In this document: one piece after another, positions 36,113-45,290 of the stretch | How the letters are laid out: each line of letters starts with the position of its first letter | Numbering within the stretch: position 1 is the first letter of the stretch | DNA from: Pedobacter cryoconitis | Lineage (GTDB): Bacteria > Bacteroidota > Bacteroidia > Sphingobacteriales > Sphingobacteriaceae | DNA length: 64,000 bases | Assembly: GCA_019352875.1 (NCBI GenBank) | Contig: JAAAFW010000006.1 | Span: forward strand, 836,284-900,283 | Direction: 5' to 3' | Notes under the pieces: generated by a model | What the model was told of the DNA's origin: nothing | The model's database searches: none | What the model saw: the letters and a program-made list of their open reading frames with translations, nothing else | Made by a program: the position numbers and the translations under genes

Positions 36113-36994
36113 ATGGGAAGTATAATTGACTGTATAGGGAACACACCACTGGTGGAGATCCGGCAGATGAATCCAAATGCAAATGTGCAGATCTTTGCCA
36201 AACTGGAAGGTAATAATCCTGGCGGCAGTGTAAAAGACCGCGCAGCATTAAATATGATCCGCAGTGCCATGGACCGGGGAGAAGTAGATCAAAAAACTAA
36301 ACTGATCGAAGCAACAAGTGGAAATACAGGTATTGCCCTAGCGATGATAGCCGGTATTTTCGGACTGGAAATTGAATTGGTAATGCCTTCAAACTCCACC
36401 GCTGAACGTACACAAACCATGGAGGCATTCGGAGCGAAGGTTACTTTACTTGAAAGTATCGAAGTCTGCCGTGACTATGCTGAAGAAAAGGGCACAAAAG
36501 ATGGGTATTTCCTGTTAAACCAATTTGCAAATCCAGATAATTATCTCGCTCATTATAAAAGTACGGGACCAGAGATATGGCGGGATACGGCAAATCAAAT
36601 TACCCATTTTGTAAGTTCTATGGGAACAACAGGGAGTATCATGGGAAATTCAATGTATCTGAAAGAGCAAAATTCTGCGATTCAGATCGTTGGCTGTCAG
36701 CCTACTCCCGAATCGTCTATTCCGGGAATCAGAAGATGGCCTGAAGCCTATCTGCCTAAAATATATGACGCTTCCAGAGTAGATCGTGTAATGGACGTCT
36801 CTGAGGAAGATGCGATACGACGCGCACGTGAAATGGCACGTAGAGAGGGGATATTTGCAGGAATGAGTTCTGGTGGTGCATTACATTGTGCGTTGGAACT
36901 GGCAGAAGAACTGGAATCGGGGCTTATCGTGTTCATTGCATGTGATCGTGGTGACCGTTACCTGAGCAGTGATCTTTTTGCCGGCAAAGAATAG
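36113..36994 (+). CDS. cysM: Cysteine synthase B (O-acetylserine sulfhydrylase)
   Basis: A PLP enzyme of 293 residues from ATG 36113 (the open frame extends back to 36026 inside cysE). GNNPGGSVKDRAALNMI carries the Schiff-base Lys41; ATSGNTGIALAMIAG is the substrate loop; SSMGTTGSIMG is the phosphate-binding loop. Those motifs and the short length fit CysM more than CysK. It turns O-acetylserine plus sulfide (or thiosulfate) into cysteine. It ends with a strong terminator. Confidence 0.93.
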   Translation: MGSIIDCIGNTPLVEIRQMNPNANVQIFAKLEGNNPGGSVKDRAALNMIRSAMDRGEVDQKTKLIEATSGNTGIALAMIAGIFGLEIELVMPSNSTAERTQTMEAFGAKVTLLESIEVCRDYAEEKGTKDGYFLLNQFANPDNYLAHYKSTGPEIWRDTANQITHFVSSMGTTGSIMGNSMYLKEQNSAIQIVGCQPTPESSIPGIRRWPEAYLPKIYDASRVDRVMDVSEEDAIRRAREMARREGIFAGMSSGGALHCALELAEELESGLIVFIACDRGDRYLSSDLFAGKE

Positions 36995-37011
36995 TTTGCA
37001 CAGTAATATAA

Positions 37012-37057
37012 AAAAGCGAAAGGCGGTCTGTAGTTCAACAGGCCGCCTTTCGCTTTT
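37012..37057. terminator. Bidirectional terminator between cysM and the malic enzyme
   Basis: Arms of 20 bp (37012-37031 and 37038-37057) with one G-T wobble and a 6-nt loop, A-rich on the left and T-rich on the right, so it can serve both converging genes. Confidence 0.92.
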
Positions 37058-37073
37058 AACTTATATATTTTGC

Positions 37074-39335
37074 TTATTGTGCGTCTACAACAGCAATAGT
37101 AACCATATTCACAATTTCTCTTACAGAACTGTCCATCTGTAAAACGTGCACTGGCTTGTTCAATCCTAATAAAATAGGGCCAACAGCTTCTACATTACCC
37201 AATTCCTGTAATAATTTATAAGCGATATTACCAGACTCCAGATTCGGGAAGATCAGCGTGTTAGCAGGGCTTCCGCATAACGTAGAGAATGGATAGTTAC
37301 CCTGAAGTAATTCTGAGTTCATAGCAAAGTTACCTTGCATTTCACCGTCAACGATCATATCAGGAAACTGCTCTTTCAGTAAAGCAGTCGCGATTCTCAT
37401 TTTCTCAGGAACAGGTCCGGAGTTACCACCGAAGTTAGAGTAAGAAAGCAGCGCAACACGTGGCATAATATTAAAGCCTTTGATACTTTCATGAATCAGG
37501 CCCGTAATATCTACCAGGTCCTGAGCAGTAGGATCAGGGTTAACTGTAGTATCTCCCATAAATACCGGACCTTTTTTAGTCAGCATCATGTACATACCTG
37601 CAATTTTCTTAACCCCTTGTTTTGTTCCAATTACTTGTAAAGAAGGCTTTAAAGTTGATTTGTAGTTTTTCGTTAAACCTGAAATCAAGGCATCAGCTTT
37701 ACCAAATTCTACCATACTTGCGCCATAATAGTTTCTGTCGCGAACCAGTTTGCGTGCTTCATATAAGGTAACACCTCTGCGTTTACGTCTTTCGTACAGG
37801 TGGTTTGCAAATTGTTCTGAATCTTCAGTTCCCTGCCATGGATCTATGATTTCAACCTGATCCAGGTCAATTTCATGATCAATGATAATCTGCTGGATCC
37901 GGTTTACGTTTCCTAACAGGATAGGGGTGGCAATACCTTCATCTTTTACGATCTGTGCTGCTTTTAATATTTTGTAGTTATCGGCTTCTGCAAATACGAC
38001 ACGTTTCGGCGCCGATTTAGCTTTTGAAGCGATATTTCTCAGGATTTTATCATCTGCACCCAGTCTGACCTGTAGTTCTTCATGGTAAGCATCCCAGTTA
38101 GTGATTTTTTTTCTCGCCACACCGGACTCGATTGCCGCTTTAGCTACTGCCGAAGAAACAACACTCATTAAGCGGGAGTCCATTGGTTTAGGAATGATAT
38201 AGTCTTTTCCGAATTTGAAATTCTTAGCTTTATAAGCAAGGTTGACAATTTCAGGTACAGGCAACTTAGTCAGATCTGCAATCGCTTTAACAGCTGCGAT
38301 TTTCATTTCTTCGTTAATCGTTGTAGCACGTACATCTAAAGCACCTCTAAAGATATAAGGGAAGCCTAAAACGTTATTTACCTGGTTAGGGAAGTCTGAT
38401 CTTCCGGTGGCCATGATAATATCTTTTCTGACAGAAACAGCCAGATCATAATTGATTTCGGGATTTGGATTTGCCAATGCAAACACAATCGGATTTTTAG
38501 CCATGGACTTAACCATGTCTGCTGAAAGGACGTCAGCCGCGGAAAGACCCAGGAATACATCTGCACCTTTCATTGCTTCTTCCAGCGTAGTGATATCTGT
38601 TCTGGAAGTTGCAAACTCCATGCGGATCGGATCAAGATCTGTACGGGAGCTATTTACAATACCATCTTTATCAAAAACAAGCATATTTTCCTTTTTTACA
38701 CCTAATTTCAGGTATAATTTGATACAGGAAACTGCAGCAGCACCAGCGCCACTTACCACTAACTTGATTTTTTCTAATTTCTTACTTTGCAGCTGACACG
38801 CATTTAGTAATGCCGCACTGGTAATAATTGCAGTACCATGCTGATCATCGTGCATTACGGGGATGTTCATCTCTTCTTTAAGCCTGCGCTCAATCTCAAA
38901 ACACATCGGAGCACCTATATCCTCCAGATTCACACCGCCAAAAGTGGGTTCAAGTGCTTTAACTACGTTTACAAATTCGTCAACAGTAGTTGCATTGATC
39001 TCTAAATCGAAAACATCAATGTCTGCAAAGATCTTAAATAGCAGACCTTTTCCTTCCATTACTGGTTTACTTGCTGCCGGACCGATATTACCTAATCCTA
39101 AAACTGCAGTTCCGTTACTGATTACTGCGACTAAATTACCTTTAGCTGTATATTTGTAAACGTCTTCCGGAGTTCTGTAGATTTCCATACATGGCTCTGC
39201 TACTCCCGGAGAATAAGCTAATGCTAAATCACGCTGAGAATTAGTGGGTTTGGAAGGAATAACTTCTATTTTACCTGGCCGTCCCTGTGAATGATAATCC
39301 AGGGCATCCTGTTTTCGGTTCGTTGTGTTTTTCAT
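37074..39335 (-). CDS. maeB: NADP-dependent malic enzyme with C-terminal phosphotransacetylase-like domain
   Basis: A 753-residue two-domain protein from ATG 39335 (frame open to 39386). Malic-enzyme part, about residues 1-425: [53 protein letters not shown] and [14 protein letters not shown] (NADP site). The C-terminal third, about 435-753, is phosphotransacetylase-like, with [19 protein letters not shown]; in this family it is regulatory rather than catalytic. It decarboxylates malate to pyruvate with NADPH, feeding lipid synthesis. Confidence 0.95.
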   Translation of the reverse strand: MKNTTNRKQDALDYHSQGRPGKIEVIPSKPTNSQRDLALAYSPGVAEPCMEIYRTPEDVYKYTAKGNLVAVISNGTAVLGLGNIGPAASKPVMEGKGLLFKIFADIDVFDLEINATTVDEFVNVVKALEPTFGGVNLEDIGAPMCFEIERRLKEEMNIPVMHDDQHGTAIITSAALLNACQLQSKKLEKIKLVVSGAGAAAVSCIKLYLKLGVKKENMLVFDKDGIVNSSRTDLDPIRMEFATSRTDITTLEEAMKGADVFLGLSAADVLSADMVKSMAKNPIVFALANPNPEINYDLAVSVRKDIIMATGRSDFPNQVNNVLGFPYIFRGALDVRATTINEEMKIAAVKAIADLTKLPVPEIVNLAYKAKNFKFGKDYIIPKPMDSRLMSVVSSAVAKAAIESGVARKKITNWDAYHEELQVRLGADDKILRNIASKAKSAPKRVVFAEADNYKILKAAQIVKDEGIATPILLGNVNRIQQIIIDHEIDLDQVEIIDPWQGTEDSEQFANHLYERRKRRGVTLYEARKLVRDRNYYGASMVEFGKADALISGLTKNYKSTLKPSLQVIGTKQGVKKIAGMYMMLTKKGPVFMGDTTVNPDPTAQDLVDITGLIHESIKGFNIMPRVALLSYSNFGGNSGPVPEKMRIATALLKEQFPDMIVDGEMQGNFAMNSELLQGNYPFSTLCGSPANTLIFPNLESGNIAYKLLQELGNVEAVGPILLGLNKPVHVLQMDSSVREIVNMVTIAVVDAQ

Positions 39336-39511
39336 TTTGTGTGTGTTGTAACCTGCTGCGGCATAACCGCAATTTTTCAAAAACAATGATTGAAGGGCCG
39401 AAATTACCTTTTTGTTTAAAATAATACGACAAAAAAACCGATAAATTAAATACGAATGATTAAAATGTTAAAAATGATACATGCCGGTGGCATTATAAAA
39501 ATATAGTATAT

Positions 39512-39979
39512 ATGTATTCGAAAGCTCAGACCGCCCAGTTGAAACAAGAATTCTGGACTATTTTCGGTCAGTATATTGCGCCTCAGCTCTCTGCTGATGG
39601 ATTGAAAATTAATTGGGTCAATTATAAAACCGGATTTAAACATTTGCATTTCAGGATGCAGGCAGATCAGCGCAAGGCTGTGATCGCTATCGAAATGGCA
39701 CATCCGGATCCAGGTATTCAGGAGCTGATGATGGAGCAGTTTCGTACTTTCTCAAAACTGCTCGCTGCCAGTACAGATGGTGCCTGGGAATGGCAACTCC
39801 ATCATACGGATGAATATGGAAAGACGGTAAGCTTCATTAGCCAGACTTTAGCTCCTGTAAGCGTGTTAAATAAAGAAGACTGGCCAGCCTTAATCTCTTT
39901 TTTTAAGCCCAGAATAATCGCGCTGGATGAATTCTGGAGTAGTGCACAGTATAGTTTCGAACTTTTCCGTCACGGCTAA
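39512..39979 (+). CDS. DUF4268-domain protein
   Basis: A 155-residue cytoplasmic protein with the DUF4268 pattern: KQEFWTIFGQYIAPQLSADG at the start, INWVNYKTGFKHLHFRMQAD, then AVIAIEMAHPDPGIQELMME and a final DEFWSSAQYSFELFRHG. The family has no defined activity; in some proteins it sits beside nuclease-like domains, but here it stands alone. Divergent from maeB; 63 bp before the PfkB kinase. Confidence 0.8.
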   Translation: MYSKAQTAQLKQEFWTIFGQYIAPQLSADGLKINWVNYKTGFKHLHFRMQADQRKAVIAIEMAHPDPGIQELMMEQFRTFSKLLAASTDGAWEWQLHHTDEYGKTVSFISQTLAPVSVLNKEDWPALISFFKPRIIALDEFWSSAQYSFELFRHG

Positions 39980-40042
39980 ATTGATACCCTTGAGACGGCG
40001 CTAAAATCCGATTGTTTATATTTACCGTTCAAAATTATTTTT

Positions 40043-40954
40043 ATGACCCCGGTTTCTTATCAAATCTGCTGTGTAGGACATCTTACTCAGGATCACATTA
40101 TCAGCCCTGTTTCTGATCAGTATATGGCTGGCGGAACTTCTTATTATTTTTCTCATGCGCTTTCTGGTTTCCAGCTGAACTATGGTTTGGTAACCTCTGT
40201 CGCGGAATCAGAGATGTCTTATGTAAATGAGCTTCGCGGGCTGGGTATTCAGGTACATGTGTTTCCAAGTAAACAGACTTTGTATTTCGAAAATATTTAC
40301 GCGGGTCATCCTGATGACAGAAGCCAGCGTGTACTGGCTCAGGCCGATCCATTCCGGGCAGAACAGCTTACAGGTATCAATGCGGGTATTTTTCATCTCG
40401 GACCGTTGCTGGCTAATGATATTCCGCTGGAACTATTAAAGGTACTGGCTGCAAAAAGCAAAGTCTCCATAGATGTTCAGGGATACCTCAGGAAAGTGGA
40501 GAACCAGCAAGTTTGTCCCGCTGAATGGGAGGGGAGCAGAGAGGCTTTAAGTTTAGTTCATACTGTGAAAGCCGATGAATCTGAACTAAAGGTTCTTACC
40601 GGCTGTGCTACGGTTCGTGAAGGAATAGCACAATTAGCCTGGTTCGGTGTAAAAGAAATTGTCATTACAAGTGCCAGTCTTGGATCGGTAGTTTATTGTG
40701 ATAACCGGATTGAAGAGATCTGTGCCTTCAAACCTGCACAGGAAATAGATGCTACTGGTTGTGGCGACACTTATATCGCAGGATATCTTTATCAGCGGGA
40801 AAAAGGTGCTTCTCCAAAGTTCGCTGCAGAATTTGGGGCGGCAATGGCGAGCTTAAAGATGGAATCTGTCGGATCTTTTACCGGTTCTGAGCAGGAAGTG
40901 CTAAATTTTATTCAAACTGCGGAAAGAATCGAAAAGGCCTTTGATATAGGCTAA
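40043..40954 (+). CDS. PfkB-family carbohydrate kinase
   Basis: A 303-residue ribokinase-like protein: early ICCVGHLTQDHII and MAGGTSYYFSHAL (substrate binding, GG motif), then IVITSASLGSVVY and the C-terminal catalytic signature EIDATGCGDTYIAGYLY, whose Asp is the base. It phosphorylates a sugar or related alcohol. The substrate cannot be told, since the sugar-binding residues are not specific enough to read by eye. Likely cytoplasmic. Confidence 0.88.
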   Translation: MTPVSYQICCVGHLTQDHIISPVSDQYMAGGTSYYFSHALSGFQLNYGLVTSVAESEMSYVNELRGLGIQVHVFPSKQTLYFENIYAGHPDDRSQRVLAQADPFRAEQLTGINAGIFHLGPLLANDIPLELLKVLAAKSKVSIDVQGYLRKVENQQVCPAEWEGSREALSLVHTVKADESELKVLTGCATVREGIAQLAWFGVKEIVITSASLGSVVYCDNRIEEICAFKPAQEIDATGCGDTYIAGYLYQREKGASPKFAAEFGAAMASLKMESVGSFTGSEQEVLNFIQTAERIEKAFDIG

Positions 40955-41040
40955 ATCTATGATTTATAAGGAAATGTAGTTCGGCTTTTTAATTAAGAAA
41001 AGTCATAGAAATGTTTTTTGTTAAAAAAATCATAGTGTAA

Positions 41041-41072
41041 TTTGTACACTATTGAAATGGGTTGTATATTTG
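41041..41072 (+). promoter_or_regulatory. Consensus promoter of a candidate small RNA
   Basis: TTTG at 41041-41044 and TATATTTG at 41065-41072 match both Bacteroidota promoter elements exactly with 20 bp between. No gene starts within 300 bp, which points to a non-coding transcript. Confidence 0.65.
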
Positions 41073-41077
41073 TATTA

Positions 41078-41210
41078 CAAAACAAGAAATAATAAGCTTT
41101 CTGCAGTTCGGTTAACGACTCAGAAGCTATAAAGAAAAACCCGTTCATACAGGTTTATATTTGGTTAGAATAGGGATGTGTCTGGATGGAACACCCCTTT
41201 CTTTTTTTTA
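41078..41210 (+). ncRNA. Candidate structured small RNA upstream of fic
   Basis: This stretch of about 130 nt lies between a consensus promoter and a terminator-like hairpin. The hairpin is AGGGATGTGT with ACACCCCT around 41172-41198, with a bulge, followed by a long T tract to 41209. Inside is a long hairpin near 41095-41131 (AGCTTTCTG with CAGAAGCT, continued by AG-CG pairs) and a short one at about 41144-41161. No open frame of note is present. It was not recognised as 6S, tmRNA or a known riboswitch. The 41211-41344 stretch that follows shows nothing else. Confidence 0.5.
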
Positions 41211-41344
41211 GGACCTTTTGTAAACTGTATCTGCCTCCTCAAGCTTTCTTATACTCTCTAATTATTCTAAAATTATCCGCACATATCAATAATTTGATTC
41301 AAATTTTATTCAAAACAATTATCGCGGTAATCTTTCATTTAAGT

Positions 41345-41352
41345 TAACTTTG
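41345..41352 (+). promoter_or_regulatory. Perfect -7 element for the fic gene
   Basis: TAACTTTG matches TAnnTTTG exactly, 22 bp before the ATG. It suggests the Fic gene has its own promoter rather than relying on read-through from the small RNA. No clear -33 element. Confidence 0.45.
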
Positions 41353-41374
41353 AGTTGTCAATAAAACTTGTAGT

Positions 41375-42703
41375 ATGACTTTGATTGAAACCGCTCTAGA
41401 TCTTAAGAAAAAATTAGATGAATTACGTCCCATAAGCCCTGAAACGGAAGCTCGAATTATGGAAAAATTCCGATTAGATTGGAATTATCACTCTAATAAA
41501 ATAGAAGGTAATACGCTTACCTATGGGGAGACAAAGGCTTTATTGCTATTTGGAATTACTGCTCAAGGTAAGCCCTTACGAGATCATATTGAAATAACAG
41601 GACATAATGAAGCTGTAAAATGGATTTCAGATATAATTCATAGAGAATATCCGCTGAATGAGAGTTTTATCAGAGAACTTCATGTTTTATTGTTGAAGGA
41701 ATCATATGTGGTTGATGCAATTACTCCCAGTGGCTTGCCTACAAGACGTGCTGTTCAAGTTGGTAAATATAAAACAAGTCCAAATCATGTACTCACCAAA
41801 ACGGGAGAGATATTCAGATTTGCCTCTCCGGAAGAAACTTCAGCACTAATGAATGATTTAATGGACTGGTATAAAGAAAAATTTATTTCTGGTGACATAA
41901 ATCCAATACTATTTGCAGCGGAATTTCATTATAAGTTTATAAGAATTCATCCATTCGATGACGGAAACGGGCGAACGGCAAGAATTTTAATGAACTTTAT
42001 ACTCATGCAATATGGGTTTCCCCCAGTCATCATTAAGACAGAAGACAAAGAAAACTATTTTTCTGCCTTAAGGCAAGCAGATAGTGGTATAATTGAATCT
42101 TTTGTCAATTATATTGCGAAAAATCTAATTCTTTCTTTAGAAATAATGATTGCTGGAGCTGAAGGTCACAGTATTGAAGAACAGGATGATTTTGAAAAAG
42201 AAATTGCCCTATTAGAGCGGAGAATAAAATCAATTAGTAATGAAGCTAAAATAAGTAAATCCAAGGAATCTATTCTGGAAATTTACGACGGATCTCTTGA
42301 TGCTGTTTTCAAAACCTTTTTAATTTCCGCCGAAAAATTTGACCGTTTTTATATTAGCGCTGCATTAACGGTAGTTTTACCAAACTGGGCGAAAGTTGGA
42401 AAATATGAAGTATATCTTGAGGCCCGTGAAAAAATTACAGAATTTTCAGCGTCTGTTTCCTTTGTATATGATTATAAGGTATTTAAGATGCCGAATGGTG
42501 AATTTGACTATCAATCAAAAATCACTTTTGAATTTGGCTTATTTGAATTTACAGTAAAAAATAGCTCCGGTGAAATCGTTTATGTGAGAAAATACGGAGA
42601 GCAGCTGAACAATTTGGAAATTGAAAAAATTGTGAAAGAAGAAGCAAATAAGCATAAAGAAATGATAGAAGATAAATTGAAACAATTGAACCAATCAAAA
42701 TAA
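41375..42703 (+). CDS. Fic-domain protein (class II, self-inhibited AMP transferase)
   Basis: A 442-residue protein. The inhibitory helix has the class II pattern S-x3-E-G at Ser40-Glu44-Gly45 (HSNKIEGNTLTYGET). The Fic core follows with active-site HPFDDGNGRTAR beginning at His192 and the flap region before it. The C-terminal half (about 270-442) is a lysine/glutamate-rich segment with no recognised domain. Such proteins transfer AMP from ATP to target hydroxyls, with the inhibitory glutamate controlling activity. Targets unknown; no antitoxin-like partner gene is adjacent. Confidence 0.93.
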   Translation: MTLIETALDLKKKLDELRPISPETEARIMEKFRLDWNYHSNKIEGNTLTYGETKALLLFGITAQGKPLRDHIEITGHNEAVKWISDIIHREYPLNESFIRELHVLLLKESYVVDAITPSGLPTRRAVQVGKYKTSPNHVLTKTGEIFRFASPEETSALMNDLMDWYKEKFISGDINPILFAAEFHYKFIRIHPFDDGNGRTARILMNFILMQYGFPPVIIKTEDKENYFSALRQADSGIIESFVNYIAKNLILSLEIMIAGAEGHSIEEQDDFEKEIALLERRIKSISNEAKISKSKESILEIYDGSLDAVFKTFLISAEKFDRFYISAALTVVLPNWAKVGKYEVYLEAREKITEFSASVSFVYDYKVFKMPNGEFDYQSKITFEFGLFEFTVKNSSGEIVYVRKYGEQLNNLEIEKIVKEEANKHKEMIEDKLKQLNQSK

Positions 42704-42732
42704 AGATTAGCCCCATTGGAAGGGCTTTAGAA

Positions 42733-42763
42733 ATGTGATCACCCTAGCCTAAGGTGATCACAT
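42733..42763. terminator. Hairpin between the convergent fic and unknown genes
   Basis: ATGTGATCACC (42733-42743) and GGTGATCACAT (42753-42763) pair perfectly over 11 bp with a 9-nt loop. It lies between two gene ends, 7 bp from the stop of the minus-strand gene. T runs are short, so termination is likely but not certain. A second small hairpin (AGCCC/GGGCT) lies just before it. Confidence 0.5.
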
Positions 42764-42769
42764 ATTTCC

Positions 42770-43354
42770 TTATTTAAAGGAGTTATTTAATGCTTTTCCG
42801 ATTTTGTCGACATCGGCCTCAATCGTTTTTTTGACTGCAGGTTTAACTGCGCTGTCAATCTTAGCTTCGATTTGAATTGCGTCTGCACTGTTTACAACTG
42901 TGATATCAAATTTGTTATCGCCGAATTTGTAGCTTGCAGAAAACTCTTCGATATTTTTTTCTGTTGTTTTTCCGAATTCATAACTGTCGCTTAATTCATC
43001 GAATGCGGCTTTAACTTCCTGTAAGATAAATTCAGTCTGAAGGCTCAGGTCATTTACAATGATCTTTGCAGCTTCTAAAGCTTTTTTCAGGTTAGCATCA
43101 GCTTTAGCAGTCTGGGCAATATCTTCCAGTGTTTCTAATAAATCTTCGCTATATAGAATCTCTTTTTTATCGGTAATAAAAATGGAGGCGATTTTCTCGG
43201 TGTCATCAAATAATTGCCTTACATGAATTGAATCGTTCCCGTCTTTGATAATTGATACACTTTCTGACTGCTCGTCAACTTTGGAATCCGCTATCGCATT
43301 TTTGATCACGTTTACAATATGTTTCAGAACAGGGTATTGTTTAATTTCGCTCAT
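42770..43354 (-). CDS. Unknown protein, helical N-terminal and beta C-terminal part
   Basis: A 194-residue cytoplasmic protein with no signal peptide or recognised domain. Residues 70-130 are predicted strongly helical (LLETLEDIAQTAKADANLKK, then ILQEVKAAFDELSD). The end carries charged sequence with IEAKIDSAVKPAVKKTIEAD. It resembles no family I can name. A perfect -7 element lies 23 bp before the ATG, so it is likely expressed on its own. Confidence 0.6.
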   Translation of the reverse strand: MSEIKQYPVLKHIVNVIKNAIADSKVDEQSESVSIIKDGNDSIHVRQLFDDTEKIASIFITDKKEILYSEDLLETLEDIAQTAKADANLKKALEAAKIIVNDLSLQTEFILQEVKAAFDELSDSYEFGKTTEKNIEEFSASYKFGDNKFDITVVNSADAIQIEAKIDSAVKPAVKKTIEADVDKIGKALNNSFK

Positions 43355-43376
43355 TATTTTTAGATGTTATTTTTTG

Positions 43377-43384
43377 CAAAGATA
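43377..43384 (-). promoter_or_regulatory. Perfect -7 element for the unknown gene
   Basis: Read on the minus strand this is TATCTTTG, an exact TAnnTTTG match 23 bp upstream of the start at 43354. Confidence 0.45.
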
Positions 43385-43480
43385 GCTAAACGGTCAAATT
43401 ATTCTAATTGATTATAAGATCTTGTCCGTTGAGTGCAATAATGGGATTGTATTTTTGCCTTTTGATCGAGTTTTAAGTTC

Positions 43481-44305
43481 TTATTTCTTCAGTATACCCA
43501 GTTCATTCAAAATATTGTAGGCTATCTCTGTACGAGCTGGTCCGAAGTTTGGAATCTTGTCTTTTGACTGGATACAATTTGAAAAATAATAAACATTGTC
43601 GGCAGTTGTAATATAGCCAACGTACCATCCAACATACTCATCATTCTGTTTACCTGAACCTGTCTTTGCCCTGACTGTGGAACCTGAATGATCCTGAACG
43701 ATCATTATACGCTTCACAATATCTATACTGCAGACGGAGAAGGGCAGATCATTATCATTTAGTCTTTTTAAGAATTCGATTTGTTGGAGTGGCGAAATAC
43801 GTAATCCGCCCCATAGCCAAAAGCCATTTATTCCGCCTGAAATATCTGCATTACCATAGGCGGCCTTCTTAAGCCAATATTGCATACGTTTTTCTCCAAC
43901 GCGTTTAGCCAGTTCCTGATAAAACCAAACAGTGGAATTTTTGAAAGCATTTTTCATATCTGTATCTGCGTTCCATTCGGGGTTTTGTCTCGGTTTTTTA
44001 TCCCATTCAAGCACAATGCTTTCATTTTCAATTACGCCTTCTTCCAAAGAGATTAACGAGTTGCATATTTTAAATGTCGATGCAGGTGTAAATGGTGTAT
44101 TGCTCTGACCTTCATTATATATCGTGTATTTTTCATTTTTCTGATCATACAAAATAAAAGAACCCTCAACCTTATACTGATCGTAGAATTTCTGAAGTTC
44201 GGGCCCAGTCTTTGTTTGTCCTGTAGAATAAATAGAACTCAGCAGGGCTGAGATGAGCAGAATTAGTAGGAATGTTCGTTTGGAAGTTAACGAGATACTC
44301 TTCAT
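43481..44305 (-). CDS. Class D (OXA-type) beta-lactamase
   Basis: A 274-residue exported serine beta-lactamase: signal-like MKSISLTSKRTFLLILLISA, active-site Ser76-T-F-Lys79, Ser124-T-Val126 (the S-x-V motif), Tyr150-Gly-Asn, and Lys214-Thr-Gly. FWLWGGLRISPLQQ and the late GWYVGYI also fit the class D family. It hydrolyses beta-lactams by acylation of Ser76. It is probably intrinsic to the chromosome, since no integron or transposon sequence flanks it. It lies 9 bp after an outer-membrane protein gene, likely co-transcribed. Confidence 0.93.
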   Translation of the reverse strand: MKSISLTSKRTFLLILLISALLSSIYSTGQTKTGPELQKFYDQYKVEGSFILYDQKNEKYTIYNEGQSNTPFTPASTFKICNSLISLEEGVIENESIVLEWDKKPRQNPEWNADTDMKNAFKNSTVWFYQELAKRVGEKRMQYWLKKAAYGNADISGGINGFWLWGGLRISPLQQIEFLKRLNDNDLPFSVCSIDIVKRIMIVQDHSGSTVRAKTGSGKQNDEYVGWYVGYITTADNVYYFSNCIQSKDKIPNFGPARTEIAYNILNELGILKK

Positions 44306-44314
44306 TATTCTGTC

Positions 44315-45019
44315 TTAAAAGCGTGTGTATACTGCTAGCTGAGTGATGTTATTCATCGTATTACGGCTTGCGCCTTTGGACGACTGGTTCATATAACCTA
44401 ATTCTATATCCAGTTTTGGACCGAATCTGTAACCAGCGGCTACATATGCCCTGTTTTGGTCGAATACATATCCGTTTAATTCATTTTTATGCTGAACATT
44501 TAAGAAGACCTCATTCTGTAGAGCTGCAAAGGGCCCTTTATCAAAATTTTGTTTGTCCTTTTGAAGTGGTAGGATTATTCTGAAAAAATATCTGAAGCGC
44601 TGTGCAAATAAATCTTCATTATTTGCGCGTTCTATAAAACGTTGCTCCAACCTGAACCGGTGACTAAAGTTTGCGGTACTTACTTTATGCTTATAGATGT
44701 ATTGTTCCCATATTCTGTGTTCAGTCAAAGTTCCAATGCCGGAAGAGGGGGTGTTAAACGTCTCGTTCAGCAAGTAACCCAAAGTAAGCTGACTTTTTTT
44801 GTTGATATCATAGGTGACACCCGGGCGGAACATCAGGTTTCTAACGCGGTCGAATTGATCTGCTGAGCGTAGCTGCACATCCATATAGGCACCCCATTTT
44901 TCGTTTATTTTGGTGTTGTTCATTAAGAATAACCAACCGGAATGCTGTTTGATAGTTTGGGCTAATAAGGTCGTACTGATTGTACAAAGGAGCGTGATCA
45001 AAAATAAGGTAAGGCGCAT
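44315..45019 (-). CDS. DUF2490 outer-membrane beta-barrel protein
   Basis: A 234-residue protein with signal MRLTLFLITLLCTISTTLLAQ and the DUF2490 pattern: WGAYMDVQLRSADQFDRVRN, MFRPGVTYDINKKSQLTLGY, HRIWEQYIYKHKV, then FRLEQRFIER, and a final alternating strand ending AVYTRF, typical of a beta-barrel with C-terminal aromatic. Its function is unknown. It is the first gene of a two-gene unit with the beta-lactamase. The 11-bp-phased repeat array lies in its upstream region. Confidence 0.85.
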   Translation of the reverse strand: MRLTLFLITLLCTISTTLLAQTIKQHSGWLFLMNNTKINEKWGAYMDVQLRSADQFDRVRNLMFRPGVTYDINKKSQLTLGYLLNETFNTPSSGIGTLTEHRIWEQYIYKHKVSTANFSHRFRLEQRFIERANNEDLFAQRFRYFFRIILPLQKDKQNFDKGPFAALQNEVFLNVQHKNELNGYVFDQNRAYVAAGYRFGPKLDIELGYMNQSSKGASRNTMNNITQLAVYTRF

Positions 45020-45116
45020 AAGTGAAATGTAATTATAATGTTTTCAATTGCTTAATTGGCTAAGATAATAAATTCCCCGAATCGGTTTTCTAACCTTGAT
45101 CGGATATCGGTTTTAG

Positions 45117-45207
45117 TTGAGATGCTGTTGAGTCGGTGTTGAGACGGTGTTGAATGGCTAAATTACCCACTCAACACCCTTTCAATACTGTCTCAATAAC
45201 CTTTCAA
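45117..45207. repeat. 11-bp-phased inverted array of TTGA/TCAA elements
   Basis: TTGA occurs at 45117, 45128, 45139 and 45150, each exactly 11 bp after the last. TCAA, its complement, occurs at 45171, 45182, 45193 and 45204, again exactly 11 bp apart. The flanks are also similar (GTTGAGTCGGT, GTTGAGACGGT on the left; ACTCAACACCC on the right), making a 4+4 array symmetric about position 45162. It lies between the divergent DUF2490/beta-lactamase and hydrolase promoters. A protein array binding on one DNA face is the simplest reading; an RNA hairpin or a dispersed repeat is the alternative. Confidence 0.75.
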
Positions 45208-45262
45208 CTCAGGACTAAACCTTTTCCAAACGCAAAAGCTGTACTTTATTCGCTGAAATTAT

Positions 45263-45270
45263 TAGCTTTG
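45263..45270 (+). promoter_or_regulatory. Perfect -7 element of the hydrolase gene
   Basis: TAGCTTTG matches TAnnTTTG exactly, 20 bp before the ATG at 45291 and 55 bp after the phased array. Confidence 0.5.
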
Positions 45271-45290
45271 GTTTTAACCTAAACCAATTC

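Noticed and set aside
41078..41210. Assignment of the fic-upstream RNA as 6S RNA or tmRNA
   Set aside because: No long closing stem with a central bubble and no tRNA-like ends could be drawn; left as unassigned.
42733..42763. TGTGA/TCACA-like sequence as a CRP-type site
   Set aside because: It lies between two converging gene ends, not upstream of a gene, and forms a hairpin, so a terminator role is more likely.
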